From positions 81,853 through 145,852 of the forward strand of contig JACKPB010000012.1 of NCBI GenBank assembly GCA_024233875.1: 64,000 bases of DNA. The letters are read 5' to 3'. The translations under genes were made by a program, and so were the position numbers. The notes beneath the pieces were generated by a model. That model searched no databases and was not told the DNA's origin. It worked only from the letters and a program-made list of their open reading frames with translations. This document shows, piece by piece, positions 17,750 through 25,787 of the stretch (position 1 is the first letter of the stretch; every line of letters begins with the position of its first letter). Source of the stretch: Leptospiraceae bacterium. GTDB lineage: Bacteria > Spirochaetota > Leptospiria > Leptospirales > Leptospiraceae.

Positions 17750-20327
17750 ACCTTATCAAAATCAAGTTTTAGAAGATTTAGCTACTTATCTTAAACAATT
17801 AGAAATAACTAGAAATTTAAAATTAGCATTTCGGGAATATTGGAAAAGTAAGATTATTCTAACAGATGAAACTAATAATTCAGATGATTTTATATACAAA
17901 GATAATATCAAAGGTGTTCCAAATCTATGCATAAAAGTACCAACAGCAGGAGGAAAAACTTTTATTGCATGTAACGCTTTGAAAGTATTATTTGATTTTT
18001 ATCAAACCAATTCAAAGGCTGTTTTATGGCTTGTTCCTTCTATCACAATTTTAGAACAAACAATAAAAAATCTTTCTGATAGCAAGCATCCATATAGACA
18101 AAAAATCAATACACATTTTCAGGGAAAAGTTGAAGTCTACTCGAAAGAACAAATCCTACACGGTATTAATTTTAATCCTACATCTGTTTTGGAAAACCTA
18201 AATATCATAGTGTTGAGTTTTGATACTATTCGAATTCGAAAAAAAGAAGATCGAAAAATATACCAAGAAAATGGTCAATTGGCTTCATTTGCTTTTTTAA
18301 ATAATAAACAATTGAATAATTTACCAGAAATTGATGAAACTGCATTGATAAATGTAATACGAAATTTAAAACCTATTGTTATTGTAGATGAAAGCCATAA
18401 TGCAACTTCTGAACTTAGTCTAGAGATGTTGAAGGATGTAAATCCATCTTTTATTCTAGATTTAACTGCCACACCAAGAAAAAACAGCAACATTATTAGT
18501 TATGTCCATGCAGGCGAATTAAAGAAAGAGAACATGGTGAAATTGCCTGTAATAGTATCAAATCTCTCTGATAAAGATTCTGTGATACACAATGCAATAC
18601 AATTGCAAAAACGTTTGGAAAAAATTGCCTTAGAAGAAGAAAAGAAGTCAGGAAAATACATCAGACCTATTGTTTTGTTCCAAGCTCAACCTAAGAACAA
18701 GGATGATTCTACAACTTTTCAAAAATTGAAGCAATCCTTAATTGACCTAATGATTCCGGATGATCAAATCAAAATCAAAACTGCTGAAATCAATGAGATC
18801 AAAGGTATAGATCTATTATCTAAAAATTGCAATGTTCGTTATATAATTACGATAGATGCACTCAAAGAAGGATGGGACTGTCCCTTTGCTTATATCTTAG
18901 CATCTTTAGCTGACAAAAACTCCCCAATAAGTGTAGAACAAATTTTGGGTAGAATATTAAGACAACCCTATGTATTTTCTTATGATGCCAAATTATTAAA
19001 TATGTCCTATGTATTTACAGCTTCTAGTCAATTTCAAAAAACATTAGAGTTTATTGTGAAAGGATTGAATAATGTTGGATATAGTAGCAAGGATTGCAAA
19101 GTTTTAGAATTAAAAGAGATAGAAGTAAAATCGAAACCAGTTCAGACTACGTTTAATTTTCAAGAAACAATAAATGAAAAAAAAATAAAAATTGTAGACT
19201 CGAGTTTAAATGATCATATGGAATTACCAATCACTGAATTCGAACAAAGGGCGATCATAGAATCTGAAATATTTTTTGAAACAACGATTCAAAATATTTC
19301 AATTTCAGAACTGAGTACGGCACCAATTGAACTTAAGGAAAGTAATAGTATGTCTTACAAGGATGTGTACAAAGATAAATTAATCGATGTAAAACTACCT
19401 AGATATTATATGACAGTTGATGAATTGGGATTATTCGGGAAACAGGAAGATCAATACTTTCAAAAGGAAATTTTATTAAAAGACTTTAAATTAAGCTCTA
19501 AAGACACAGAGATTAATTTTGAAGAAGTTGATCCGGCAATTTATCAAATTGATATAGAAAACACTATTGGAGATGATTATCATGTAAAGTATGAAGTCCT
19601 AGATAAGTCTACGATGAATGCATTTAAAACACTAATACAAGCATCCACGCCTTCAGCAAAAATTAGAGAGATGACAGCTCAAATGCAAAAATTAATTGGT
19701 AGTATCTGGCCTATATCAGAAATGGAATTGGAAAAATATCTACTTAAGATATTTGAAAACTTTACTCCAGAACAATTTATTGACTGTATTGATCGACAAT
19801 ATATTTATAAGGAAAAAATCAAACAAAAAATATCCCTTCTCTCATCTGAGTTTGTGAAAGAAAGATTTGAAAAATTGACTAATTCCGGAATAATATATTT
19901 GAGATATGACTATATGATACCAAATAAGCAAAGTCCAGGCGATCTATTTGACTACGGTATTAGAAATTCATTATATATAAAAGAACACAGAATGAATGAA
20001 TTCGAAAAAGAGGTTATTAACAAAATCGCGAATTTGGATAATATTCTATTGTGGACAAAAAATTCAGAAAGAAGTGGATTTTGTCTTAATGGTTATATCA
20101 ATCATTATCCAGATTTCATTTTAATCACAAAAAAAGGTAAGAAAATCATTTTAGAAACAAAAGGTGATCATCTAAACAATCCTGATACAGAACTAAAGAT
20201 TGAATTAGGAAGGCAGTGGGCAAGCAAAGCCGGAGATGAATTCAGGTACTTTTTAGTCTTTAAAGAAGCAGAGGTTAAATACGCATTTAAGGTTGAAAAA
20301 GCTATAGAGTTAATTAAGGATTTATAG
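17739..20327 (+). CDS. res: Type III restriction endonuclease subunit (Res)
   Basis: 862 residues. Superfamily 2 helicase motifs are in order: motif I VPTAGGKTFIACNAL near residue 70, motif II VDESHNATSEL near 217, motif III LDLTATPRK, and motifs V/VI in ALKEGWDCPFAYILASLA and SVEQILGRILRQP. The C-terminus holds a PD-(D/E)xK nuclease: HYPDFILITKKGKKIILETKGDH near residues 790-805 supplies Asp, Glu and Lys. Functions with Mod to translocate and cleave unmethylated DNA. ATG 17739 overlaps the antitoxin-like gene. It appears intact, so the system is probably functional. Confidence 0.93.
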   Translation: MECKPYQNQVLEDLATYLKQLEITRNLKLAFREYWKSKIILTDETNNSDDFIYKDNIKGVPNLCIKVPTAGGKTFIACNALKVLFDFYQTNSKAVLWLVPSITILEQTIKNLSDSKHPYRQKINTHFQGKVEVYSKEQILHGINFNPTSVLENLNIIVLSFDTIRIRKKEDRKIYQENGQLASFAFLNNKQLNNLPEIDETALINVIRNLKPIVIVDESHNATSELSLEMLKDVNPSFILDLTATPRKNSNIISYVHAGELKKENMVKLPVIVSNLSDKDSVIHNAIQLQKRLEKIALEEEKKSGKYIRPIVLFQAQPKNKDDSTTFQKLKQSLIDLMIPDDQIKIKTAEINEIKGIDLLSKNCNVRYIITIDALKEGWDCPFAYILASLADKNSPISVEQILGRILRQPYVFSYDAKLLNMSYVFTASSQFQKTLEFIVKGLNNVGYSSKDCKVLELKEIEVKSKPVQTTFNFQETINEKKIKIVDSSLNDHMELPITEFEQRAIIESEIFFETTIQNISISELSTAPIELKESNSMSYKDVYKDKLIDVKLPRYYMTVDELGLFGKQEDQYFQKEILLKDFKLSSKDTEINFEEVDPAIYQIDIENTIGDDYHVKYEVLDKSTMNAFKTLIQASTPSAKIREMTAQMQKLIGSIWPISEMELEKYLLKIFENFTPEQFIDCIDRQYIYKEKIKQKISLLSSEFVKERFEKLTNSGIIYLRYDYMIPNKQSPGDLFDYGIRNSLYIKEHRMNEFEKEVINKIANLDNILLWTKNSERSGFCLNGYINHYPDFILITKKGKKIILETKGDHLNNPDTELKIELGRQWASKAGDEFRYFLVFKEAEVKYAFKVEKAIELIKDL

Positions 20328-20420
20328 AACCTAGATCCGTTTCCTGCCTCTCCAAACGCTACCTCCACCCATCAATAGCTTCAGCAATCATCTTTCCTAC
20401 AATTCGATTATCTCTCTTAT

Positions 20421-20523
20421 AGTCATTTTCAATAGTATTTGCGTATTCATTCTTAAATCAGCAATAAAATGGCTACATACCGTGAATAGAAAAACGCAAT
20501 TATTTCTGAGGATGGGTATATAT
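20421..20523 (+). repeat. Dispersed palindromic element A, copy 1
   Basis: About 100 bp starting AGTCATTTTCAATAGTATTT, with the core AATAAAATGGCTACATACCG and ending GGGTATATA. Matches five other intergenic copies in this window. It lies in the 300-bp gap between res and the convergent SDR gene; nothing else was recognised in that gap. Confidence 0.7.
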
Positions 20524-20628
20524 TTGAAAAAGAAATCCAAATCGTAGGGAAGGGTTTCAAACTCGGGTTTTACTGTTCGAAATGTTTCGCACATTGTCCT
20601 GAAGCCGAAAACCGTTGCTCTGTACCAC

Positions 20629-22152
20629 CTACCAATCGATTGGTTTGTAATCCTTCAAAAATTTTCCCCATACGTGTTCTCCCGTAAGGATTCCGTGAAA
20701 CAATGGATCACAGACTCTCGCCGCTCCATCTACAATATCAAGGGGAGGTTGGAAATCATGGATCTCTTCTTTGGACCTGGAAAGATGAACGGGGTCTTCA
20801 TCCGTCACCCAACCTGTGTCCACTGCATTCATGAATATCCCATCTTTTGCCAGATCGGAAGCGGATGTGTGGGTCAGCATATTCAAAGCGGCCTTTGCCA
20901 TGTTTGTGTGGGGATGCCGATCGATCTTAGTGAAGCGATGAAACTTCCCTTCCATAGCCGATACATTGATGATGTGTTTCTCTCCGGTGAAATCCCTTCT
21001 CATCATCTTCACAAGATAATTGTTCAAAACAAAAGGAGCTATGGCGTTTATGAGTTGAATCTCGATCATCTCGGCAATGGGTATCTCTCCGAGTTTCAAT
21101 CTCCAGCTATTGACAGTTCGGAGATCCACCTGTTGGAGATCCGCATCGAGCTGTCCTGCAGGAAAGATTTTTTCAACGGGCAATTTGTCATCGTGTGAGT
21201 ACGGAATCTGGGAGAGGACTGCCGAGGATCGAAGACCCATCCCGGGAAGCTTGGAATTCCAGGTGATGGGAAGTGCCGGTTCGTTTCCGGAAATCAATTC
21301 GTTGGATATCTTATCAATGTCTTCAATGCAATGATTGTGATGGGAAAGTAAATTCCGGATTTCAGTAGGATGTTCTCTTAGGGGTTTCAATTCTAGAGGC
21401 ATGAGATGGGCATAAAATCCGGAAGGTCTCCGAACGGTTTGAGCGGCATTATTGATAAGAATATCGAGTCTGGGGTAATGGTTCTCAACGTAGATTGCAA
21501 ACAATTCCACACTGGGAGTGTGACGGAGATCTAAGCCGTAGATATGAAGCCTATCCTTCCATTCATTGAAATCCTCTTCTTTAGAGAATCGATAGGCAGA
21601 ATCCACAGGAAACCTTGTGGTGGCGATGACCTCTGCTCCGCTTCTGAGAAGCATAAGACTGGTATGATATCCAATCTTTAATCTCGATCCGGTGATGAGG
21701 GCGATTCTCCCATCCAGAGAGACTTTCTGAAATCTTTTGGCATAGTTGAAGTCACCGCACTCCGTGCACATGCTGTCGTAAAAGAAATGGAGTTTTCGAT
21801 ATTCCTTCTTACAGACGTAGCAATTTCTCGGACTCGAGAGCTCTTCTTCTATGGAAGCCTGAGAGGGATCGGTCAGTAAGGCAGGAGCCTGAAATACAGG
21901 AGACTTTCTAGCTTCCCGGATTCCGGTTTTGGAACGGGCGATCTTTTCGTATTGGAAAATGGATTTTTTCTTTTCCTTTCGGATCAGCCGGTTTCTTGCA
22001 TTCATGAGATCCTTATCCGGTCGGGAAATCTTTCCGCATTCCTTAAGCAGGGCTACACGGTCGTCCAGTTCTAACCCTGCATAGAGATCGGGATTCTCAT
22101 TGATCTTCTGCAAAACTTCGATACAATTTCGAATCTCATCGGGGGATATCAT
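20629..22152 (-). CDS. SDR-family oxidoreductase with N-terminal zinc ribbon
   Basis: About 507 residues from ATG 22152, preceded by GGAAAAGTGAGAACCG; the frame stays open up to a TTG at 22242. An N-terminal helical region (EIRNCIEVLQKINENPDLY) is followed by a four-Cys ribbon, CYVCKKEYRKLHFFYDSMC and TECG, and then an SDR domain: IALITGSRLKIGYHTSLMLL (variant TGxxxxIG), INNAAQTVRR, NVSAMEGKF and TNMAKAALNMLTHT. The usual Tyr of Y-x3-K is not obvious: the segment reads HPHTNMAKAAL, so the catalytic Tyr may be absent. An insertion rich in leucine lies in the middle. The substrate is unknown. The Zn-ribbon/SDR fusion is the notable feature. Confidence 0.8.
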   Translation of the reverse strand: MISPDEIRNCIEVLQKINENPDLYAGLELDDRVALLKECGKISRPDKDLMNARNRLIRKEKKKSIFQYEKIARSKTGIREARKSPVFQAPALLTDPSQASIEEELSSPRNCYVCKKEYRKLHFFYDSMCTECGDFNYAKRFQKVSLDGRIALITGSRLKIGYHTSLMLLRSGAEVIATTRFPVDSAYRFSKEEDFNEWKDRLHIYGLDLRHTPSVELFAIYVENHYPRLDILINNAAQTVRRPSGFYAHLMPLELKPLREHPTEIRNLLSHHNHCIEDIDKISNELISGNEPALPITWNSKLPGMGLRSSAVLSQIPYSHDDKLPVEKIFPAGQLDADLQQVDLRTVNSWRLKLGEIPIAEMIEIQLINAIAPFVLNNYLVKMMRRDFTGEKHIINVSAMEGKFHRFTKIDRHPHTNMAKAALNMLTHTSASDLAKDGIFMNAVDTGWVTDEDPVHLSRSKEEIHDFQPPLDIVDGAARVCDPLFHGILTGEHVWGKFLKDYKPIDW

Positions 22153-22403
22153 TCGGTTCTCACTTTTCCTATCCAATCTACTTGTTCTCTCCGAAAATAA
22201 ATCAACTTCTAGCCTATTTTGATTGGGTCCATCCGAATACAAGAAGTTTCTTATGCATCCAATCCTACAAAAGAACGGACTTTCCGACTAAATTTCGATC
22301 TCTACATTTTTGAAGAAAAGGATCTAAACGGAGAAGAATCCTACTCTGATCTCCGGGGATCCCATCACGCTTATTCTAAGAATGAATGGTATTTCAAGAA
22401 AAC

Positions 22404-23180
22404 CTAAGGAGGAGATAGAGAATCGGATTCAGGTTTCAATAAAATGACCCGGGATAAAAATCTATCCATTTGATCTTCAATAGATTGATCGTATTCAAAC
22501 AGATTGGATAGACCTTCGAGGATGGAATTATTTTTTAGGGTCATGTAGCCATGCATGAGAATATAAATCACCAACGAGGAAGCGAATGTGTCTTCTTCTC
22601 CAATCAATCCAACAGCTTTCATAGAGGCTACCTGATTGAGTAAAATGGCAAAGGCTTTGGTGGAAACTTCTTTTAGTTCCGGATACTTTTCTTTGTCAGG
22701 TAGTTTGGTATGAAATATAATCTGATACAACTCGGGATACTTCGTAGCAAACTCTTCATAATTCAATTTCAATTGCCTGAATCTATCGAGGAGGGCTATT
22801 TTTGATTCCGGAAGGCAGAGATTTTTTTCCAGAGTTTCATTGAACATTTTGAAACCGAGAATTCCGAGTTCGGAAAGAACGTCTTCTTTGCTGTTGAAGT
22901 GTTTGTAAGGAGCAGTATGGGAAATTTTTAATCTTCTGGAAATCTCCCTCATATTGATCGCACCGCTACCCTGTTCGGAAACAATCTGAATGCACTCTCT
23001 TAAGATCCTGTCCCTCAATGAGTCCTCTTTTTTATCAGATCTTTTGGGTTGGGACTTCGGTTTGCTTTTTGCTGTATCTTTCCCGGCTTTTTTCACAGGA
23101 TTCAGCTTTAATTCCCAAACCCTAATGTAAATCAAAAAATTGAGATTACAGGTTGACAGTGTAACCATATTTATATACAT
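22404..23180 (-). CDS. TetR-family transcriptional regulator
   Basis: Up to 258 residues; the start is uncertain because the first ~30 codons overlap the promoter region of the divergent gene and a GTG at 23096 is also possible. A basic linker (KSKPKSQPKRSDKKED) precedes the HTH: RDRILRECIQIVSEQGSGAI, REISRRLKISHTAPYKHFNS, a standard TetR_N pattern. The C-terminal part (LNYEEFATKYPELYQIIFHT) fits a WHG-type TetR ligand domain. It is divergent from the DUF2141 gene, with 9-bp repeats between them that are the likely operator. Confidence 0.88.
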   Translation of the reverse strand: MYINMVTLSTCNLNFLIYIRVWELKLNPVKKAGKDTAKSKPKSQPKRSDKKEDSLRDRILRECIQIVSEQGSGAINMREISRRLKISHTAPYKHFNSKEDVLSELGILGFKMFNETLEKNLCLPESKIALLDRFRQLKLNYEEFATKYPELYQIIFHTKLPDKEKYPELKEVSTKAFAILLNQVASMKAVGLIGEEDTFASSLVIYILMHGYMTLKNNSILEGLSNLFEYDQSIEDQMDRFLSRVILLKPESDSLSPP

Positions 23181-23181
23181 T
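23153..23181 (+). promoter_or_regulatory. Sigma70-like promoter for the DUF2141 gene
   Basis: TTGACA (23153-23158), a 17-bp spacer and TACATT (23176-23181). The predicted start would fall at about 23188-23190, directly before the GGATATCTT repeats, the expected place for repression by the divergent TetR protein. Confidence 0.45.
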
Positions 23182-23192
23182 ATCTTTATAAC

Positions 23193-23225
23193 GGATATCT
23201 TGGATATCTTGGATATCTTGGATTC
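23193..23225. promoter_or_regulatory. Triple 9-bp direct repeat, probable TetR operator
   Basis: Three exact tandem copies of GGATATCTT (23193-23201, 23202-23210, 23211-23219) plus a partial fourth (GGATTC). Each contains the palindrome GATATC. They lie between a TetR gene and the divergent DUF2141 gene, just downstream of the candidate promoter. Confidence 0.55.
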
Positions 23226-23249
23226 ATAAGGTGAGAAGGAGGGGAAAGG

Positions 23250-23681
23250 TTGAAAGGCAAAATACTTATTCTATTTCTTTTAATTAGCTTCTTAGGGCTT
23301 CCTGCGGAAGAAAAGATGGGAGCAAGATTAACTGTTCAGACTGCGGGAGTGCGCAATAGTATAGGGAGTATCAATGTAGCAGTGTACCGGAGCGACTCTG
23401 ATTTCAAAAAAGAGAATTTTGTCTATTCGGGTAAAATTCCTGCTTCCGGGAATGGGATCATTCAATTTCATAACCTTGCTCCGGGAAGGTATGCCGTAGC
23501 TGTTTTTCATGATGAAAACGAAAATAATAAATTGGACAGTAATCTATTAGGAATTCCTAAAGAAGGTTATGGATTTTCCAATCATGCCACAGGAGGAATT
23601 ACCGGACCTCCTAAGTTTTCTGAAACAGGATTTTCAATTTCCGGAGAAGATATAAAAATTGATATCAAGCTAACGTACTAA
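23250..23681 (+). CDS. DUF2141 exported protein
   Basis: 143 residues beginning at TTG 23250; AGGAGG at 23237-23242 gives 7-nt spacing, which supports this non-ATG start. A signal peptide (GKILILFLLISFLGLPAEE) leads into a single DUF2141 domain with SINVAVYRSDSDFKKENF, FHNLAPGRYAVAVFHDENEN, NKLDSNLLGIPKEGYGFSNH, the diagnostic blocks of the family. Periplasmic; function unknown. It is likely controlled by the divergent TetR regulator. In other bacteria DUF2141 proteins often neighbour carotenoid or fatty-acid genes, and a carotenoid-isomerase-like flavoprotein follows here. Confidence 0.88.
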   Translation: MKGKILILFLLISFLGLPAEEKMGARLTVQTAGVRNSIGSINVAVYRSDSDFKKENFVYSGKIPASGNGIIQFHNLAPGRYAVAVFHDENENNKLDSNLLGIPKEGYGFSNHATGGITGPPKFSETGFSISGEDIKIDIKLTY

Positions 23682-23800
23682 CTCACCTTACGCACAATGT
23701 GCCTAAGGTGAGGATAAAGAAAGGGAGCCTTTCGGCAAATTGGGGACTCATCGTCCCCAAACCCCTATAATTATTGATCTATTAGTAAAATATGATTCTA
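23682..23800 (+). repeat. Dispersed hairpin element B, copy 2
   Basis: Two hairpins right after the DUF2141 stop: CTCACCTTA-c-GCAC-aat-GTGC-c-TAAGGTGAG (23682-23712, a 13-14 bp stem with one mismatch) and TTGGGGAC-tcatc-GTCCCCAA (23740-23760). The tail GATCTATTAGTAAAATATGATT matches copy 1 near 3370-3390. The first hairpin could serve as a terminator or mRNA-stabilising structure. Confidence 0.65.
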
Positions 23801-23903
23801 TATAGAAAAATGAAAAAGTTTAAAAGAAAATAAATTCATAAGGTGAGTTACTAGCTCATCATTGTAACGAAGTGAATAAGGTAAATTACTAAAGGATTTT
23901 CAA

Positions 23904-25472
23904 ATGGAAGAAAATAGATTTGATGCTATCGTTATTGGATCGGGAATCGGTGGACTTACAACTGCGGCTCTACTTTCTCGGGTAGGAAAGAAGAAAGTCC
24001 TGGTTTTGGAGCAGCATTGGGAAGTCGGTGGTCTCACTCACGAATTCAAGAGGAAAGGAAAGTATCACTGGGATGTAGGTATACATTATATCGGAAAGAT
24101 GCCCGATGACAGTCTTCCTATGAAAGTACTCAGGTTCATAAGCGGGAATCAACTGATTTGGAATCAAATGCCCCACGAATTTGATCATCTCCATTTTCCG
24201 GATTTGAAATTTTCGATTCCATCCGATGAAGTGGAATTTAAGAAAAAACTAATAGATATGTTTCCCGAAGAAAAAGCGGGTATCCTAAAGTACTTTAAAG
24301 ATCTGAAAAAAGCAAATAAATGGTATCTATTCAATTTAGTTGGTAAAATGCTACCTTCTCCGCTGGCATTCTTTTTAAACCTATGGAATCAGATGTATGA
24401 AAATTTAGCTCTCACTACTACAGGAGACTATTTGAATGCAAATCTTCACGATCAGAAATTAAAAGCGATTTTGACAGGGCAATGGGGAGACTACGGTCTA
24501 ACTCCTGAAAGTAGTTCATTTTTAATTCATTCTATCATCGCCACACACTATTTACAGGGAGCTGTTTTCCCCGATGGGGGTGCGGGCAAGATTGCAGAAT
24601 CAATCGAACCCGCGATCACAGAGAATGGAGGAAAAATCATCCTAAGTGCGGAGGTAACTGATCTAATTCTGGAGAATGGGAAACTACAGGGAGTAGAAGC
24701 TCAGCACAAACGCGGAGAAAAGAAGAAGGAAAAATACTTTGCTCCTATCGTGATTTCATCCACAGGTGCCAAGCATACTTATGGAAAACTATTGAAAGAT
24801 TCTGTATCACAATCCTATTTCAGGGAATTGGAATCTCTCAAATCCGGAAAAAGTGCCGTTACACTCTACCTGGGCCTGAAAGAAAATCCTGAAAAATTAG
24901 GATTCAAAGGAGAAAATCATTGGATCTATAAATCTTTCAATCACGATGAATCCATAACCGAACAGGAGGAAAAACTCTTGAAGGGTAAGCCGACTTCCTG
25001 TTTCCTATCTTTCCCATCCTTAAAGAATACTCAGGCGAGCGGTCATACAGCAGAAATCATAAGTTTTGCAAATTTTCAACTCTTTCAAAATTGGGAAGAA
25101 ACAAAATGGAAAAAGAGGGGAGAGGAATATGACAATTTAAAAGAAATCATTTCAGAAGGATTATTGAATCTGGTAGAAGAAACTTTTCCCGGATTTCGTG
25201 ACCTGGTAGACTACAAAGAGTTGTCCACACCTCTCACATACAAAGATTTAGCCGGAAGAAGTGATGGAGAGTTTTATAATCTTGCGGCGACTCCGGAAAG
25301 ATTTCGTATCAAAATATTGGATACAAAAACTCCTTTAGATAATTTTTATCTTACCGGTACGGATGTATCCAGTTTGGGATTTGTGGGTGCATTGATGGGA
25401 GGTGTTTTGACTACCTCAAGAATTCTCAATCCTTCAGGATTTCTAAAAATCATGAAACATTTAAGTAAGTAG
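23904..25472 (+). CDS. Carotenoid-isomerase / retinol-saturase-like FAD oxidoreductase
   Basis: 522 residues. The N-terminal FAD site VIGSGIGGLTTAALLSRVGK is followed by VLEQHWEVGGLTHEFKRKGK and WDVGIHYIG, the arrangement of phytoene-desaturase/CrtISO/RetSat enzymes. The C-terminal FYLTGTDVSSLGFVGALMGG is the second FAD-contact block. A membrane-associating hydrophobic stretch, AFFLNLWNQM, is in the middle. Probably acts on polyene or isoprenoid lipids, redox or isomerisation. It follows the DUF2141 gene by about 220 bp containing element B and may be under the same control. Confidence 0.85.
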   Translation: MEENRFDAIVIGSGIGGLTTAALLSRVGKKKVLVLEQHWEVGGLTHEFKRKGKYHWDVGIHYIGKMPDDSLPMKVLRFISGNQLIWNQMPHEFDHLHFPDLKFSIPSDEVEFKKKLIDMFPEEKAGILKYFKDLKKANKWYLFNLVGKMLPSPLAFFLNLWNQMYENLALTTTGDYLNANLHDQKLKAILTGQWGDYGLTPESSSFLIHSIIATHYLQGAVFPDGGAGKIAESIEPAITENGGKIILSAEVTDLILENGKLQGVEAQHKRGEKKKEKYFAPIVISSTGAKHTYGKLLKDSVSQSYFRELESLKSGKSAVTLYLGLKENPEKLGFKGENHWIYKSFNHDESITEQEEKLLKGKPTSCFLSFPSLKNTQASGHTAEIISFANFQLFQNWEETKWKKRGEEYDNLKEIISEGLLNLVEETFPGFRDLVDYKELSTPLTYKDLAGRSDGEFYNLAATPERFRIKILDTKTPLDNFYLTGTDVSSLGFVGALMGGVLTTSRILNPSGFLKIMKHLSK

Positions 25473-25496
25473 GTAGACAGAACCCAATGATTCTTA

Positions 25497-25597
25497 TCAT
25501 CGTTTTCAAAAATATTTACACATTCATCGAAGAATCAGATATAAAATGGCTGCATACCTTATGAAGAAATATGCAAGTATTTCTGAAAACCGGTATC
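25497..25597 (+). repeat. Dispersed palindromic element A, copy 2
   Basis: Intergenic copy with core ATAAAATGGCTGCATACC and end GAAAACCGGTAT. It sits between the flavoprotein stop and the SpoIIE phosphatase. The rest of the 315-bp gap shows only the ribosome site of the next gene. Confidence 0.7.
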
Positions 25598-25787
25598 CCG
25601 AAGGAAAGAAAGTATTAGAATTTCTAAAGAAACCAATCCATAACCTTCGAAAACGTTTTCATTGTATAGGATAGAAGCACCCAAAGAACCCAAGGGAACT
25701 TAATTTCTAAATATGATACAGTTTTTGAGACTGAACCTCAATCCATCCGAAACCTCAAACTCCAAGGAAAGGAGGATAAGTTTTTCC

